In this document: piece by piece, positions 6,452 through 15,481 of the stretch
How positions within the stretch are numbered: the first letter of the stretch is position 1
Layout of the letters: the number at the start of each line of letters is the position of its first letter
Assembly: GCF_000717745.1 (NCBI RefSeq)
Contig: NZ_JOBH01000032.1
Location: forward strand, 1 to 31,930
DNA: 31,930 nucleotides
Reading direction: 5' to 3'
Source of the DNA: Streptomyces violens
Lineage (GTDB): Bacteria; Actinomycetota; Actinomycetes; Streptomycetales; Streptomycetaceae
Notes under the pieces: model-generated
What the model was told of the DNA's origin: nothing
Database searches by the model: none
The model's input: only the letters and a program-made list of their open reading frames with translations
Made by a program: the position numbers and the translations under genes

Positions 6452-9041
6452 CTGCTCGCCTCCGCTCGCACTCAGGGACGATGGTGACGCAGGCGCCATT
6501 GTGCGAGTCACCGGCTAACCTCCGCCCGCGCAGAGAGGACCGCAGCCGGTTCAGGGGCAGGTACGTCTGGGAAAGTTCACCTCCGCTCGCACGGAGAGGG
6601 CTCGGGGACGCCGGTCAGCTCGTGCATGGACCGCGGCGCATCTCCGCTCGCACGGAGAAGATCGTCGCTCGCCTTCCAGCCTGGCGGCCTCCGCCGACTC
6701 ACCTCCGCTCTCGCGGAGAAGACTCCAACCGTCCGAGACAGGCGCGCTCGTACAGCGGCTCACCTCCGCTCGCGCGAAGAAGACGGCGTGCAACCGGCCG
6801 TCGAACTCGAACGGGTCGGCTCACCTCCGCTTGCGCGGAGAAGACGCCTCGGCGTCGAAGGTGCCGATGCCGTGCTGCGGCTCACCTCCGCTCGCGCGAA
6901 GAAGACAAGTACACACCGCGGAATCCGCGGTCCCCGTACGGCTCACCTCCGCTCGCGCGGAGAGGACTCGGGCACCCGTTGTGCAGGTGGTCCAGGCACG
7001 GCTCACCTCCGCTCGCACGGAGAGACCTCCCCGTTGCCCGGAGCCTGCCGTTACTGGTCCGGCTCGCCTCCGCTCGCGCAGAGAGGACCCCTGGCCGCTC
7101 ACCACGTTCGTCGTGCTGATCGGCTTACCTCCGCTCGCGCGGAGAGGACAGGTCGAGCGGGGCAGAGATGCAGTACACGCCCGGCTCACCTCCGCTCACG
7201 CGGAGAGGACACCGACAATCACGAGCCCTGGCTCCCGGACCACGGCTCACCTCCGCTCGCGCGGAGAGGACAGCGCATGCAGGACGAGCTGGAGCGCCAG
7301 CAGCGGCTCACCTCCGCTCGCGCGGAGAGGACGGCTTCACCGGCATCCTCAACGCCTTCATGCCCGGCTCACCTCCGCTCGCGCGGAGAGGACCAATTGG
7401 GGTAGATGCGGGGATCGTTGTACTGCGGCTCACCTCCGCTCGCGCGGAGAGGACTTCCGCACCGACACCGACGGCGTGCGCTGGGCCGGCTCACCTCCGC
7501 TCGCGCGGAGAGGACCGGACCCCTGATTCACGAGCCCGCGCACGGGCCGGCTCACCTCCGCTCGCGCGGAGAGGACGGGTAGTTCGCCTTCGCCTTGGCC
7601 ACCTCCGCCGGCTCACCTCCGCTCGCGCGGAGAGGACGGCTGCATCGGCCCGTACACCAGCTCCGGCGTCGGCTCACCTCCGCTCGCGCGGAGAGGACGT
7701 CTTCGCCGGCCTGCTGTTCACCGAGACCGCCGGCTCACCTCCGCTCGCGCGGAGAGGACGCCTGGCCGCGCGCCACCACGCCCAGCCCCGTCGGCTCACC
7801 TCCGCTCGCGCGGAGAGGACGCCGTCCAGGCGGGCCTGTGGATGGTCCACGTCGGCTCACCTCCGCTCGCGCGGAGAGGACGTCGGCCTTGGCCTGCTCG
7901 AGCCCGGTCTTGGCGGCTCACCTCCGCTCGCGCGGAGAGGACCTGCCGCTCCCCTGGCCACCACCGCCGGACGTCGGCTCACCTCCGCTCGCGCGGAGAG
8001 GACGGGTACGTCCAGATCGGCCGGCACGTCTCCGGCGGCTCACCTCCGCTCGCGCGGAGAGGACGGCCCGCCGCCGACGCGGCCGGCCTCCAAGTCCGGC
8101 TCACCTCCGCTCGCGCGGAGAGGACACACGACGGCCTTCTTCGACACCTACGGCTCCCGGCTCACCTCCGCTCGCGCGGAGAGGACCCCGTCTTCGGGTG
8201 GACCCGCTCACCGAGTAGCGGCTCACCTCCGCTCGCGCGGAGAGGACAGCCGCTGGTTGGTGGGGCGGGGCGCCGGCTGCGGCTCACCTCCGCTCGCGCG
8301 GAGAGGACGCAGACCCGGCCGGTGGGGGTGACGTCCTGGGACGGCTCACCTCCGCTCGCGCGGAGAGGACCGCGACAGCACGAACGCTACTGCCTCGACG
8401 TACGGCTCACCTCCGCTCGCGCGGAGAGGACGCTCACGGACCGGCTCGCACTCGCAGTACCGGCGGCTCACCTCCGCTCGCGCGGAGAGGACTCCAGCAG
8501 GCCGGGGTGGGCGGTGTCGCCGGGCGGCTCACCTCCGCTCGCGCGGAGAGGACCCATCAAGGAGCGAGACAGCGCTCAGCAGCAACGGCTCACCTCCGCT
8601 CGCGCGGAGAGGACTTGCTGGAGCTTGTCGAGGGGAACGTCCAGGGCGGCTCACCTCCGCTCGCGCGGAGAGGACTCCCGGGACATGAACCAGCGAAGGT
8701 CCATGATCGGCTCACCTCCGCTCGCGCGGAGAGGACCACCACGACCACCAGGCCGTCGTCATCGACAGCGGCTCACCTCCGCTCGCGCGGAGAGGACCTC
8801 GGCCAGCTCGTCGTCATCCACGAGCTCGGCGGCTCACCTCCGCTCGCGCGGAGAGGACGCCTTCTCCTGGGCCTCCTCGGCCGCCTGCTGCGGCTCACCT
8901 CCGCTCGCGCGGAGAGGACCCCGCGTCACCATGTTCGAGCCCATCCGGTACGGGCTCACCTCCGCTCGCGCGGAGAGGACGTGGTGACCCCCTCCCTGGT
9001 CGTCTCGGAGATCGGCTCACCTCCGCTCGCGCGGAGAGGAC
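6452..9041 (-). CRISPR. Type I-E CRISPR array 1 (43 repeats, leader end at 9041)
   Basis: Forty-three repeat units at a 61-bp period (29-nt repeat, mostly 32-nt spacers). Read on the minus strand, the repeat starts GTCCTCTCCGC, has loop GCGA, and ends GCGGAGGTGAGCCG, typical of type I-E. Units from about 7121 to 9041 are nearly invariant. Those at 6452, 6512, 6573, 6634 and 6695 carry several substitutions, so the trailer is on the left and the leader on the right. Small irregularities: the unit at 6999 lost one base, and the spacer before 8342 has 33 nt. The leader-proximal repeat ends only 18 bp from the cas2 stop codon. Many spacers read as high-GC codons, as expected from actinophage or plasmid protospacers, but no source can be named without a search. 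Confidence 0.98.
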
Positions 9042-9042
9042 C

Positions 9043-9083
9043 CTTCCTGGCCTGCTCTTCTAGAAGCGATTTGCGAGTTCTTT
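9043..9083 (-). promoter_or_regulatory. Array 1 leader box, overlapping the cas2 3' end
   Basis: Read on the minus strand, this 41-nt segment has the pattern AAAGAA-N3-GCAAA-N7-TAGAA-N2-GCAGG-N3-GGAAG and ends one base before the first repeat. The same pattern with identical spacing precedes array 2 (29 of 41 bases identical, no gaps). Here the first 24 nt are also the last seven codons (KELANRF) and stop of cas2. It is probably the site read by the Cas1-Cas2 integrase. No separate array promoter is visible, so the array may be transcribed through from the cas operon. Confidence 0.65.
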
Positions 9084-9371
9084 GCCTTCCTGTCGGAAGG
9101 CGATCAGGGTCAGACCGTCGAAGTCCACTGGGAGACGCCGAGCTGTGCCCGCGGTGCGCAATTCGAAACCCTGCTCGTTGTCGCTGGGGTAGGCCAGAAC
9201 GGCTGTGCCGTCTCCCGCGCAGGCCGCAACCGCGGACCAGAGCTCGTCGCGTACGCGGGCGGAGACGGTTCCCACATACAGCTCGGGAGTGATTTCCAGA
9301 AGCCACCGTGACAGGGCACCGCGGAGATGGGGAGGGACGGCGCTGGCGGAGAGCACGATCATCGAGGCCAT
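9060..9371 (-). CDS. cas2: CRISPR-associated endoribonuclease-fold integrase subunit Cas2e
   Basis: A 103-residue protein of the E. coli-type Cas2 family, the structural partner of Cas1 in spacer integration. Family blocks: MIVLSASAVPPHLRGALSRW, LLEITPELYVGTVSARVRDE, and the PVDFDGLTLIAF beta-strand near the C-terminus (compare the PVDLDGLRLVSF strand of E. coli Cas2). The ATG at 9371 follows AAGGAG at good spacing. It is last in the operon, 25 bp after cas1. Its final codons KELANRF and TAG coincide with the leader box of array 1, so the C-terminal tail is constrained twice. Confidence 0.95.
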   Translation of the reverse strand: MASMIVLSASAVPPHLRGALSRWLLEITPELYVGTVSARVRDELWSAVAACAGDGTAVLAYPSDNEQGFELRTAGTARRLPVDFDGLTLIAFRQEGKELANRF

Positions 9372-9396
9372 GTGGCGTGCTCCTTCATCCTGAGGG

Positions 9397-10392
9397 TCAT
9401 CTGTCGGCCCCGTGGTTGGTGCCGCCGGGTACGACTCCGGTGATCGGGTCCCAGAGGTCGACGAGTTGTTCTTCGGGGTCGGGGATGTCGCGTTCGGTGC
9501 CGGGGTCGAGGAGGTCTTGGATGTCGGTGACGATGCGTGGCAGCAGTTTGAACAGGCGTAGGCCGTCGCGGAAGGAGCGCCGGGCCTGGGCTTCGGGGTT
9601 GGTGGAGGCGTGGAGGGAGAAGGCGAGGGGGATGGTGAGGTCGGCCTTGTAGAGGTCGGCGATGTCGTAGACGAATGCCTGTTGGTTGCCGTGGTGAACA
9701 AAGCCGAGGGCGGGGGAACAGCCCAGGGCGAGGATGGCGGCGTGGACGATGCCGTACAGGCAGGTGTTGGCGGAAGAAAGGGCGAGGTTGACGGGGTCTT
9801 GGGTGTCCCAGGAGGCGGGGTCGTAGGCGCGGCGGAAGCGGCCGATCTTGTATTGCTGGGCCAGCAATCGGTAGTGGGCTTTGACGCGCTGGCCTTCCAG
9901 GCCGCGGAGCTGGGCGAGGGTGGTGCCCGGTGGAACGGTGCCGTGGCCGAAGCGTTTTTCGTACATGGCGGTGGCGACGGCCAGGCGCTTGGTGTCGTCG
10001 GCCCAGGTGCGGGACTGGCGTTCGAGCCAGGTAGTGGTCAGGGAATCGGGGAGGGCGGCGGCGTAGCAGCGCACACCGCCGGCGCCGGTGACCAGGACGG
10101 TGGTGCCGTGCCGGGCCAGGGTAGTCAGGGCGCGGGCGGTGATAGAGGTGCCGGGGCCAAGCAGCACGCAGCTGAGGGCCGCGGTAGGCAGGTAGAGGGT
10201 TTCGGTGCCGCGGCGTTCGCTGGTGACCTCGGCGCAGACGCCGGTGTCGTCCTGGTGGATGCGGACGATGTCCAGGTACAGGAAGGACAGGGAGTCGGCG
10301 ATGCGAGGCAGCATGGCGACGGTGGGGGCGGCCAGCCTGCGGCGGGCGTCAGTACGGGATCGCTGGGTGTCCGGCTCGGCGGATGTGCTCAT
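9397..10392 (-). CDS. cas1: Type I-E CRISPR-associated endonuclease/integrase Cas1
   Basis: A 331-residue Cas1 of the I-E subfamily, which with Cas2 captures prespacers and inserts them at the leader end. Aligned with E. coli Cas1, the metal ligands are intact: the Glu of LRGLEGQRVKA (residue 166, equivalent to Glu141), the His of ALGFVHHG (233, equivalent to His208), and both Asp of FVYDIADLYK (243 and 246, equivalent to Asp218 and Asp221). The start ATG at 10392 overlaps the cas6e stop (ATGA), indicating translational coupling. The open frame continues upstream, but only in antiphase to cas6e. The gene appears fully functional. Confidence 0.95.
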   Translation of the reverse strand: MSTSAEPDTQRSRTDARRRLAAPTVAMLPRIADSLSFLYLDIVRIHQDDTGVCAEVTSERRGTETLYLPTAALSCVLLGPGTSITARALTTLARHGTTVLVTGAGGVRCYAAALPDSLTTTWLERQSRTWADDTKRLAVATAMYEKRFGHGTVPPGTTLAQLRGLEGQRVKAHYRLLAQQYKIGRFRRAYDPASWDTQDPVNLALSSANTCLYGIVHAAILALGCSPALGFVHHGNQQAFVYDIADLYKADLTIPLAFSLHASTNPEAQARRSFRDGLRLFKLLPRIVTDIQDLLDPGTERDIPDPEEQLVDLWDPITGVVPGGTNHGADR

Positions 10393-11060
10393 GCGGCGCC
10401 TCGGGCAGGGGCGATGCTCAGGAGGCCGCAGCCATATGCCTTGCCGCGTCCGATGCCTTCGATGATCTTCGTGCGGAGCAGGTCGGGATCGAGGATGGCG
10501 GCGGAGCCGTCGAAGCGGGTGCGGGCGTGGCGGATGTGCTGCTGCTTGCCGGTCCGGCCTTCGCGTGTGCCGCGGGCCGCATCCAGCGGTTGGGAGTGGA
10601 GGGTGAGGGGTTTCAGGCCGGCGGTGTCGGCCTGGCGGATCCACCACTCCTCCGCGTGTGGGCCGCTGAGGGGGACGACGGCGGGCAGGTTGTAGAGCTG
10701 GCGGGTGGTGGCGCCGGGTTTGCGAACGGCGCTGGCCACGCAGCGGTACCGGATGGTCAGGCCGGGGCGGAGAGCCTCCAGGAGGGGATCGAGGGGGCGG
10801 GTGAGGGAGGTGCCGTAGCCGTCGGGGAGGCGGGTGAGGTCGGGTTCGTGGGTGCTCTGGAGCAGGATGTGCGGTCCGGTGGGCGTGTCCTCGATGCGGA
10901 AAAGGATGCCGAAGCGAGCGCGCGGGTCCGGGCCGGCCTGGTCGGGGTAAAGGGACATCAGGCGGCGGTGCAGTCCGACGGCGGCCTGGGCCCCGCCGAG
11001 GTCGCGCAGGGCGTCACGGGAAGTGGGGTGGGGGACGATACGGGTCAGCCAGACACTCAC
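10389..11060 (-). CDS. cas6e: crRNA-processing endoribonuclease Cas6e (CasE)
   Basis: A 223-residue RAMP-type nuclease that cuts the pre-crRNA at the base of each repeat hairpin and stays bound in Cascade. The N-terminal ferredoxin-like fold opens MSVWLTRIV. His31 in AVGLHRRLMSLYP sits where E. coli CasE has its catalytic His20. The C-terminus has the Gly-rich loop IIEGIGRGKAYGCGLLSIAP characteristic of Cas6e. The start is GTG at 11060, overlapping the cas5e stop as GTGA. Its presumed substrates are the two arrays and possibly the crRNA-like element between cas3 and cas8e. Confidence 0.95.
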   Translation of the reverse strand: MSVWLTRIVPHPTSRDALRDLGGAQAAVGLHRRLMSLYPDQAGPDPRARFGILFRIEDTPTGPHILLQSTHEPDLTRLPDGYGTSLTRPLDPLLEALRPGLTIRYRCVASAVRKPGATTRQLYNLPAVVPLSGPHAEEWWIRQADTAGLKPLTLHSQPLDAARGTREGRTGKQQHIRHARTRFDGSAAILDPDLLRTKIIEGIGRGKAYGCGLLSIAPARGAA

Positions 11061-11893
11061 TGCAGGCTCCCTTCGGGCTGGTTCAGGTGCTCGCGCAGGT
11101 AGGTGCCGAGCGCGGTGAGCTGGGCGGTGCCCAGGCCCGCGAACTGGGCGGCGGGCAGGCGGAGGGTGCGCCGGTACAGGGGCCGGGCGCGGTAGGCCCG
11201 GTGGCGGGGGTGGAAGGAGAGCGGTTGGTCGTTGACCTCGCCGGAGGGGTGCGCTCCGTCCTCGCCCTCACGGTTGTCCAGCTCTTCTGGGACGGGGAGG
11301 CGGTGCAGCGGCCGGTCGGAGAGGAACTCGATGCCTTCGCCGTCGTTTTTCGGCGGGGAGGCGGCCAACGGCAGGCGGATCAGGTGGTGCAGGGCGTCCT
11401 GGGCGGTGCCAAGCAGCAGGGGGCCTTCAGGTGGGCAGGATCGGCGGCCCAGGAACGGTGGCCACTGCGGGCAGCGCAGGGCCTGTGCGATGTGGGTGAG
11501 AAGGGCGTGGTCGTCGGGGCCGCCGGTGAGGGCGATGGTGAAGGCCGCATCGGCAAGGTAGGTGCGGTGGGTGAGAAGGGTGGCGGTGTCACCGGTGCGT
11601 TTCTTGCCTTCAGCCGTGGTGACGGTGGCTTTGGTGGGCAGGCCGCCGCCGACGGTGTGCAGGTCCCGCAGGAGCACGCCGGGGCGGTCAGTGCGCACGG
11701 TCAGCGACAGGCGGGCAAGGTCCTCCAGCGGCTCGCCGCGGCGCCGTCCCAGGGCGGCGGCGAGCAGGCCGATGACGCCGGAGCGGGTGGGAAAGCGGGC
11801 AGTGTCGCGGTCGTTGAAGTGGCTGCGTTCGCCCCAGGACTGCAGCGGGCCGGACAGCCGCAGCAGCAGACCGGGTTCGGGGGCGGGGTTCAC
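11057..11893 (-). CDS. cas5e: Type I-E Cascade subunit Cas5e (CasD)
   Basis: A 278-residue RAMP protein that caps the 5' handle of the crRNA in Cascade. The N-terminus has the family blocks GLLLRLSGPLQSWGERSHFN and DTARFPTRSGVIGLLAAALG, then LLRDLHTVGGG and a THRTYLADAAFTIAL strand, all typical of the E. coli Cas5 subtype. The start is GTG at 11893, overlapping the cas7e stop (GTGA). Somewhat longer than E. coli CasD (about 225 residues), the extra length lying in a charged loop around residues 195-230. No sign of damage. Confidence 0.95.
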   Translation of the reverse strand: MNPAPEPGLLLRLSGPLQSWGERSHFNDRDTARFPTRSGVIGLLAAALGRRRGEPLEDLARLSLTVRTDRPGVLLRDLHTVGGGLPTKATVTTAEGKKRTGDTATLLTHRTYLADAAFTIALTGGPDDHALLTHIAQALRCPQWPPFLGRRSCPPEGPLLLGTAQDALHHLIRLPLAASPPKNDGEGIEFLSDRPLHRLPVPEELDNREGEDGAHPSGEVNDQPLSFHPRHRAYRARPLYRRTLRLPAAQFAGLGTAQLTALGTYLREHLNQPEGSLQ

Positions 11894-13071
11894 GCCGTCG
11901 CTCCGGTGGTGGGCTGGCCCAGGGCGGCGTCGAGGGCGGTGGTGATCAGTTCGGAGAAGGAGTCGTGGCGCCGGCCCAGCCCGGTGAGGTCCTTGGTCTC
12001 CAGGCTGGCCCAGCCCGAGGCGAGGATGTCGTCCGTGCCCAGCAGGGTGTTCGCGGCCTCTGCGTACTTCGCCAGGCGGGTGCGGGAGCTTTCTGCGAAG
12101 CCGCCCCGGGCGCTGCTAGCCACGGGCTCTTCGAAGGCCGCGGCGTAGGAGAGCGGGCGGTTGGCACGCACGGTGAGGTGGACCAGGTCGGGGATGGTGT
12201 GCGGGGCGGTGGAGTTCTTCTTGGCCTGCGGCAGGGATTCGATGAAGGACGTCAAAAACGCGGCGGTCAGCTCGCGGGCGGCCTCCGGCTCGTCGCCGAT
12301 GTTCGCGGCGAGGTCGCGCAGGTCGATGGTGGCGTAGCGATAGAAGGTGCCGGTGCTGAATTCGGCGTGGCCCATGTGACCGCTGCCGGTGGAGTCCTTC
12401 CAGGCGGCGGTGATGTCGTCCACCGCCGAGAAGTAATCCAGTTCCACGTCCGTCTCGTGCGTGGTCAGAGCGTGGGCGACCTGCACGGCCCCGTCCACGC
12501 CGGCATCGTCGACCTCAGCGAGCATCCGGCCGAAGAGGTTGATGACGCCGTTGCGGGATCGCAGCACCTCGTCGACCTTGTCCTTGGGCAAGACGCTCTT
12601 GTCGGTGGCCTTCTTCAGATCCTTGGCCTGCTCCAGCGTCTGGCGATGCTCGGTGGCCAGGTCGGCCAGTTCGGCGACCGCGGCCTCCGGCACGTAGACC
12701 ATGGCGTTGGTCAGCACCTTGTTGGGCACGAGCTGCTTGGGGTCATCGGGGTTCTTGGCCAGCTCGAACTTGATGCTGCTGGCCGCCGCGACGTGCGCGC
12801 CGGCCCGCTCGGCCAGCTCTTGGGGCCAGTCGCGGCTCTCCAATTCACGAGTGACGCGTTCGCCGATGCGGCGGGTGCGCAGCGCCGCCTGGCCGATCCG
12901 CTCCTGGAACACCTCCCGGATGGCGCGCTTCCAGGACTGGCTGCTCACCCGGGTGCGCAGCGCGCCCCCGTACAACACGGTCTTCACCGCGTTCGCGTCG
13001 TCGCGGTTGAGGTTGGCGAACGGGACGGACTGCAGGATGTGGGCGCACAGGAACCGGGGGGATGCGGTCAT
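11890..13071 (-). CDS. cas7e: Type I-E Cascade backbone subunit Cas7e (CasC)
   Basis: A 393-residue RAMP backbone protein; six copies usually coat the crRNA spacer, with a thumb displacing every sixth base. Family signature at the N-terminus: CAHILQSVPFANLNRDD, then VKTVLYGGALRTRVSSQSWK and RAIREVF. A central segment HMGHAEFSTGTFYRYATIDL is the conserved core strand and thumb region. The ATG at 13071 lies 60 bp downstream of the cse2 stop. Its every-sixth-base geometry matters for reading the mismatch pattern of the putative autoregulatory target at 15638-15669. Confidence 0.95.
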   Translation of the reverse strand: MTASPRFLCAHILQSVPFANLNRDDANAVKTVLYGGALRTRVSSQSWKRAIREVFQERIGQAALRTRRIGERVTRELESRDWPQELAERAGAHVAAASSIKFELAKNPDDPKQLVPNKVLTNAMVYVPEAAVAELADLATEHRQTLEQAKDLKKATDKSVLPKDKVDEVLRSRNGVINLFGRMLAEVDDAGVDGAVQVAHALTTHETDVELDYFSAVDDITAAWKDSTGSGHMGHAEFSTGTFYRYATIDLRDLAANIGDEPEAARELTAAFLTSFIESLPQAKKNSTAPHTIPDLVHLTVRANRPLSYAAAFEEPVASSARGGFAESSRTRLAKYAEAANTLLGTDDILASGWASLETKDLTGLGRRHDSFSELITTALDAALGQPTTGATA

Positions 13072-13131
13072 TTCTGTTCTCCTCGAACGATGGTCAGTTA
13101 CACAGGCGGGGATGCCGGGTGACGCGTCGGA

Positions 13132-13842
13132 TCACGCTTCGGCGTCGGGTTTGTCGGTCTCCTGCTGGTCGGCCTCGTCGGCCTGTTCACGCAGGGCCCG
13201 GGTGCGCAGGCGGTAGTAGTCCTGGAGCCAGCGGCGTGAGATCCGTTTGGAATGAGCAGGCCAGGCGATCAGGTCGTCCAGGAGCTGCGCCCAGTCCACG
13301 GGCACGTCCAGCTCCCGCAGGTAGCGGACCGAACCGGGCAGATGGCGGTGCAGGCCGTTGATGCTCTGCCGGGTCAGTAGGTTCAGGCGGGCCTCGGCCG
13401 CGGACTCCCGCATCTCCCGCTCACGCCCCGGGCTCTCGGTGACCGCGGCGGCGAAGGAGGCCCCCAAGCTGGGGCCGTACCGGTCCGGACGCTGCTTCTG
13501 CTCCATCTCGCCGGTCTGCTCTTCGGCGTCCAGGACGGAGCTGGCCACAGGTGCTTCGGCAGTGGTGTCGGTGTAGCGGCTGCGCGGCTGCGCGGCGATC
13601 ATAGCGGCGACCGCGTAGAAGGCACGCTGTTCCGCCTCCGCCGTCTGAGAGCCCTGGGACAGCCACGGGGCGATGAAGCGGTGCATGCGGCGCACATCAT
13701 CCATGCCTCGTCGCCAGCCGCTGCGCAGGGCGCTGCGCGCGCCGGGATCGTTCTTACAGGTCTGTTCAATCCACGTGGCGTAGGTCTGCAGGCGCCTGCG
13801 CCGGGCCGCGGCCCGGTCCCCGGTGTCGGTCGGTGTCGTCAT
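13132..13842 (-). CDS. cse2: Type I-E Cascade small subunit Cse2 (CasB)
   Basis: A 236-residue, mostly helical protein that stabilises the displaced DNA strand in Cascade (two copies per complex). Family blocks: YATWIEQTCKNDPGARSALR near residue 20, then a MHRFIAPWL helix, AFYAVAAMIAAQP, and a C-terminal SVRYLRELDVPVDWAQLLDD followed by ISRRWLQDYYR. The start ATG at 13842 follows AAGGACC; the open frame upstream is not family-like. Longer than E. coli CasB (about 160 residues) because of a charged, low-complexity insert around residues 95-130. The gap to cas8e is 43 bp. Confidence 0.9.
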   Translation of the reverse strand: MTTPTDTGDRAAARRRRLQTYATWIEQTCKNDPGARSALRSGWRRGMDDVRRMHRFIAPWLSQGSQTAEAEQRAFYAVAAMIAAQPRSRYTDTTAEAPVASSVLDAEEQTGEMEQKQRPDRYGPSLGASFAAAVTESPGREREMRESAAEARLNLLTRQSINGLHRHLPGSVRYLRELDVPVDWAQLLDDLIAWPAHSKRISRRWLQDYYRLRTRALREQADEADQQETDKPDAEA

Positions 13843-13885
13843 CAAGGTCCTTCGTCGATGTGGTTCTGGTCGTCGGTGCGGTCCT

Positions 13886-15448
13886 TTACTTCTTCTTGCG
13901 CACGCCGCCGTAGAGCTCGATGCGAGCGTCGGAGACCGCCTTGGCGCCGCGCTGCGTGTGGGCAATGGAGGCGGTCACGTCCTCATACGCCTCAGTGGCC
14001 AGCCGCAGAAACGCCGTGCGGGCCGCCGCACGGTCGAAGCCCGCATCCCGGCTGGCACCGGTGCGGTCCAGGCGGTGGAAGTGCTCCCAAAAGGCGGTCT
14101 CAGCCCGGGGCCAGTAGCGGGCGGCGGCCTCGGCCGCCCAGGTGCCCGGGTCCGCCTTCGCGTCGCGGACGTATCCCGCCCAAGCGCGCTTGACCGCGCG
14201 GTCCAGGCGGCGCCCGTACATCTCGCCCAGCTGCCGCAGCCGCGCCACCGGCTCCGCGGTCCGCGGCGCCTTGTCCTCAACGAAGCCCAGTATCGGGGGC
14301 GTTTGGGCGTCGACGAACTGGGTGTCCTTGGCCTGCCCCTCTTGTTCAAAACCCAGCGCCCGCACCCGCAGGTCCTCCGAGACCTCGGCCGCGTACTGGA
14401 AGACCTTCGGGGGTTCGGGCCGGGATGTGCCGCCGGGCTCCTTCAGCAACAGCGCGTCCAGATCCCGCCACAGGGCGCGCCGGGAGTCGGCCGGGCGCGG
14501 ATAGCGGTTGCCCTGCTGGCTGATCTGCCAGATCAAAAAGTCGTCGTCCCTGGGGATGCGGCCCTTGCGGTAGGCCCAGGTGATGTAGGCATCCCGCACC
14601 AGCCGTTCGTTGCCGTCGTCGGGGACGAGGAGGAGGGCGTGCTGGGAGCAGGCAGTCAGCCGCGACAGGGGCCCGGTAGGCACGGGAGGTGCCGCGTCCG
14701 GATCCGGCAGGTCCTCCCATTCCCAGGGGCACAAATCGTGCGAGCGTCGGACGGTGCTCGCCGGCGGGACCAGGCCCGCCAACAGCGTCTCGAAAAGCGT
14801 CTCCCCCTCGGGGTGGTAGGACAAAGCCGTACGTAGCGGCCCGGCAGTCGTGCTGGCGTTCTTCACGCCATTCACCTCGCGGGCCGAGCAGCGGCCGGAG
14901 GGGCCGTAGTAGTGCCACACCAGCAGATTCAGGACCGCCTCCGCCGCGCTCGGCAGATCCGGGGAGGCGTCGCTGCCGTGCCGGAACCAGGAGTGATTGT
15001 TGCCCGAGGGCCGGGTGACGATCAGCTTGTTGACCCCGGCGGTATTGCCGGCGTCGCACTGCTCAGCCAGGCGCGCATCCTGCATCCAGGGGCGGCCCCC
15101 CACAGGATCGAACAAATGGAACCGACCATGGTGCTTGTCGATGTAGCTCTGGATTCCCTCCTCCGGGAGTTCGCCAGCCTCCCAGATCACCAGTCGCCGG
15201 TCTCCCCAGTCGCCGGGGCCCGCCTCATCCAGATCGGTGACGCGCGCCGTGAGTGCATACAAGATCCTCAACAGCGCGGCGTGAGCGGGAGGTTCGGCAA
15301 TGGCCAAGGCGGCGATGTCGGAGCTGCGCAGCAGCAACTCCCGCAGCCCGACACGGTCGGGAAGGTCCGCCGAAACGCGGAGGGTTGCGTCGGTGGCCCA
15401 GCGGACTGGAATCCATCGTTCGTCGAACAGGTTATAGGCGTTGGCCAT
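13886..15448 (-). CDS. cas8e: Type I-E Cascade large subunit Cas8e (Cse1/CasA)
   Basis: A 520-residue large subunit that reads the PAM and recruits Cas3. The N-terminus MANAYNLFDERWIPV is the diagnostic Cse1 opening (NLxxxxWIPV). Further blocks are ELLLRSSDIAALAIAEPPAH, HLFDPVGGRPWMQDA and, late, LGFVEDKAPRTAEPVARLRQ. Two adjacent ATGs occur (15451 and 15448); AGGAG lies 4 and 7 bases before them, and I prefer 15448 on spacing. It is the first gene of the Cascade operon, separated from cas3 by 223 bp that hold a crRNA-like element and its matching target, suggesting that this promoter is where the system regulates itself. Confidence 0.93.
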   Translation of the reverse strand: MANAYNLFDERWIPVRWATDATLRVSADLPDRVGLRELLLRSSDIAALAIAEPPAHAALLRILYALTARVTDLDEAGPGDWGDRRLVIWEAGELPEEGIQSYIDKHHGRFHLFDPVGGRPWMQDARLAEQCDAGNTAGVNKLIVTRPSGNNHSWFRHGSDASPDLPSAAEAVLNLLVWHYYGPSGRCSAREVNGVKNASTTAGPLRTALSYHPEGETLFETLLAGLVPPASTVRRSHDLCPWEWEDLPDPDAAPPVPTGPLSRLTACSQHALLLVPDDGNERLVRDAYITWAYRKGRIPRDDDFLIWQISQQGNRYPRPADSRRALWRDLDALLLKEPGGTSRPEPPKVFQYAAEVSEDLRVRALGFEQEGQAKDTQFVDAQTPPILGFVEDKAPRTAEPVARLRQLGEMYGRRLDRAVKRAWAGYVRDAKADPGTWAAEAAARYWPRAETAFWEHFHRLDRTGASRDAGFDRAAARTAFLRLATEAYEDVTASIAHTQRGAKAVSDARIELYGGVRKKK

Positions 15449-15481
15449 CATGGGTCTCCTGTTGGTGGGCCACAATGGGGC

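Noticed and set aside
6445..9292. Long plus-strand ORFs across array 1 encoding repeats such as AHLRSRGED, GSPPLARRG and RLTSARAER
   Set aside because: They are translations of the 61-bp repeat-spacer unit, which lacks stops; not proteins.
9676..9900. Loss of the catalytic glutamate in Cas1 (CLYGIVHAAI versus E. coli CLYGVTEAAI)
   Set aside because: Counting E. coli Cas1 places Glu141 in the LRGIEG block, which is LRGLEG here; the catalytic site is intact.
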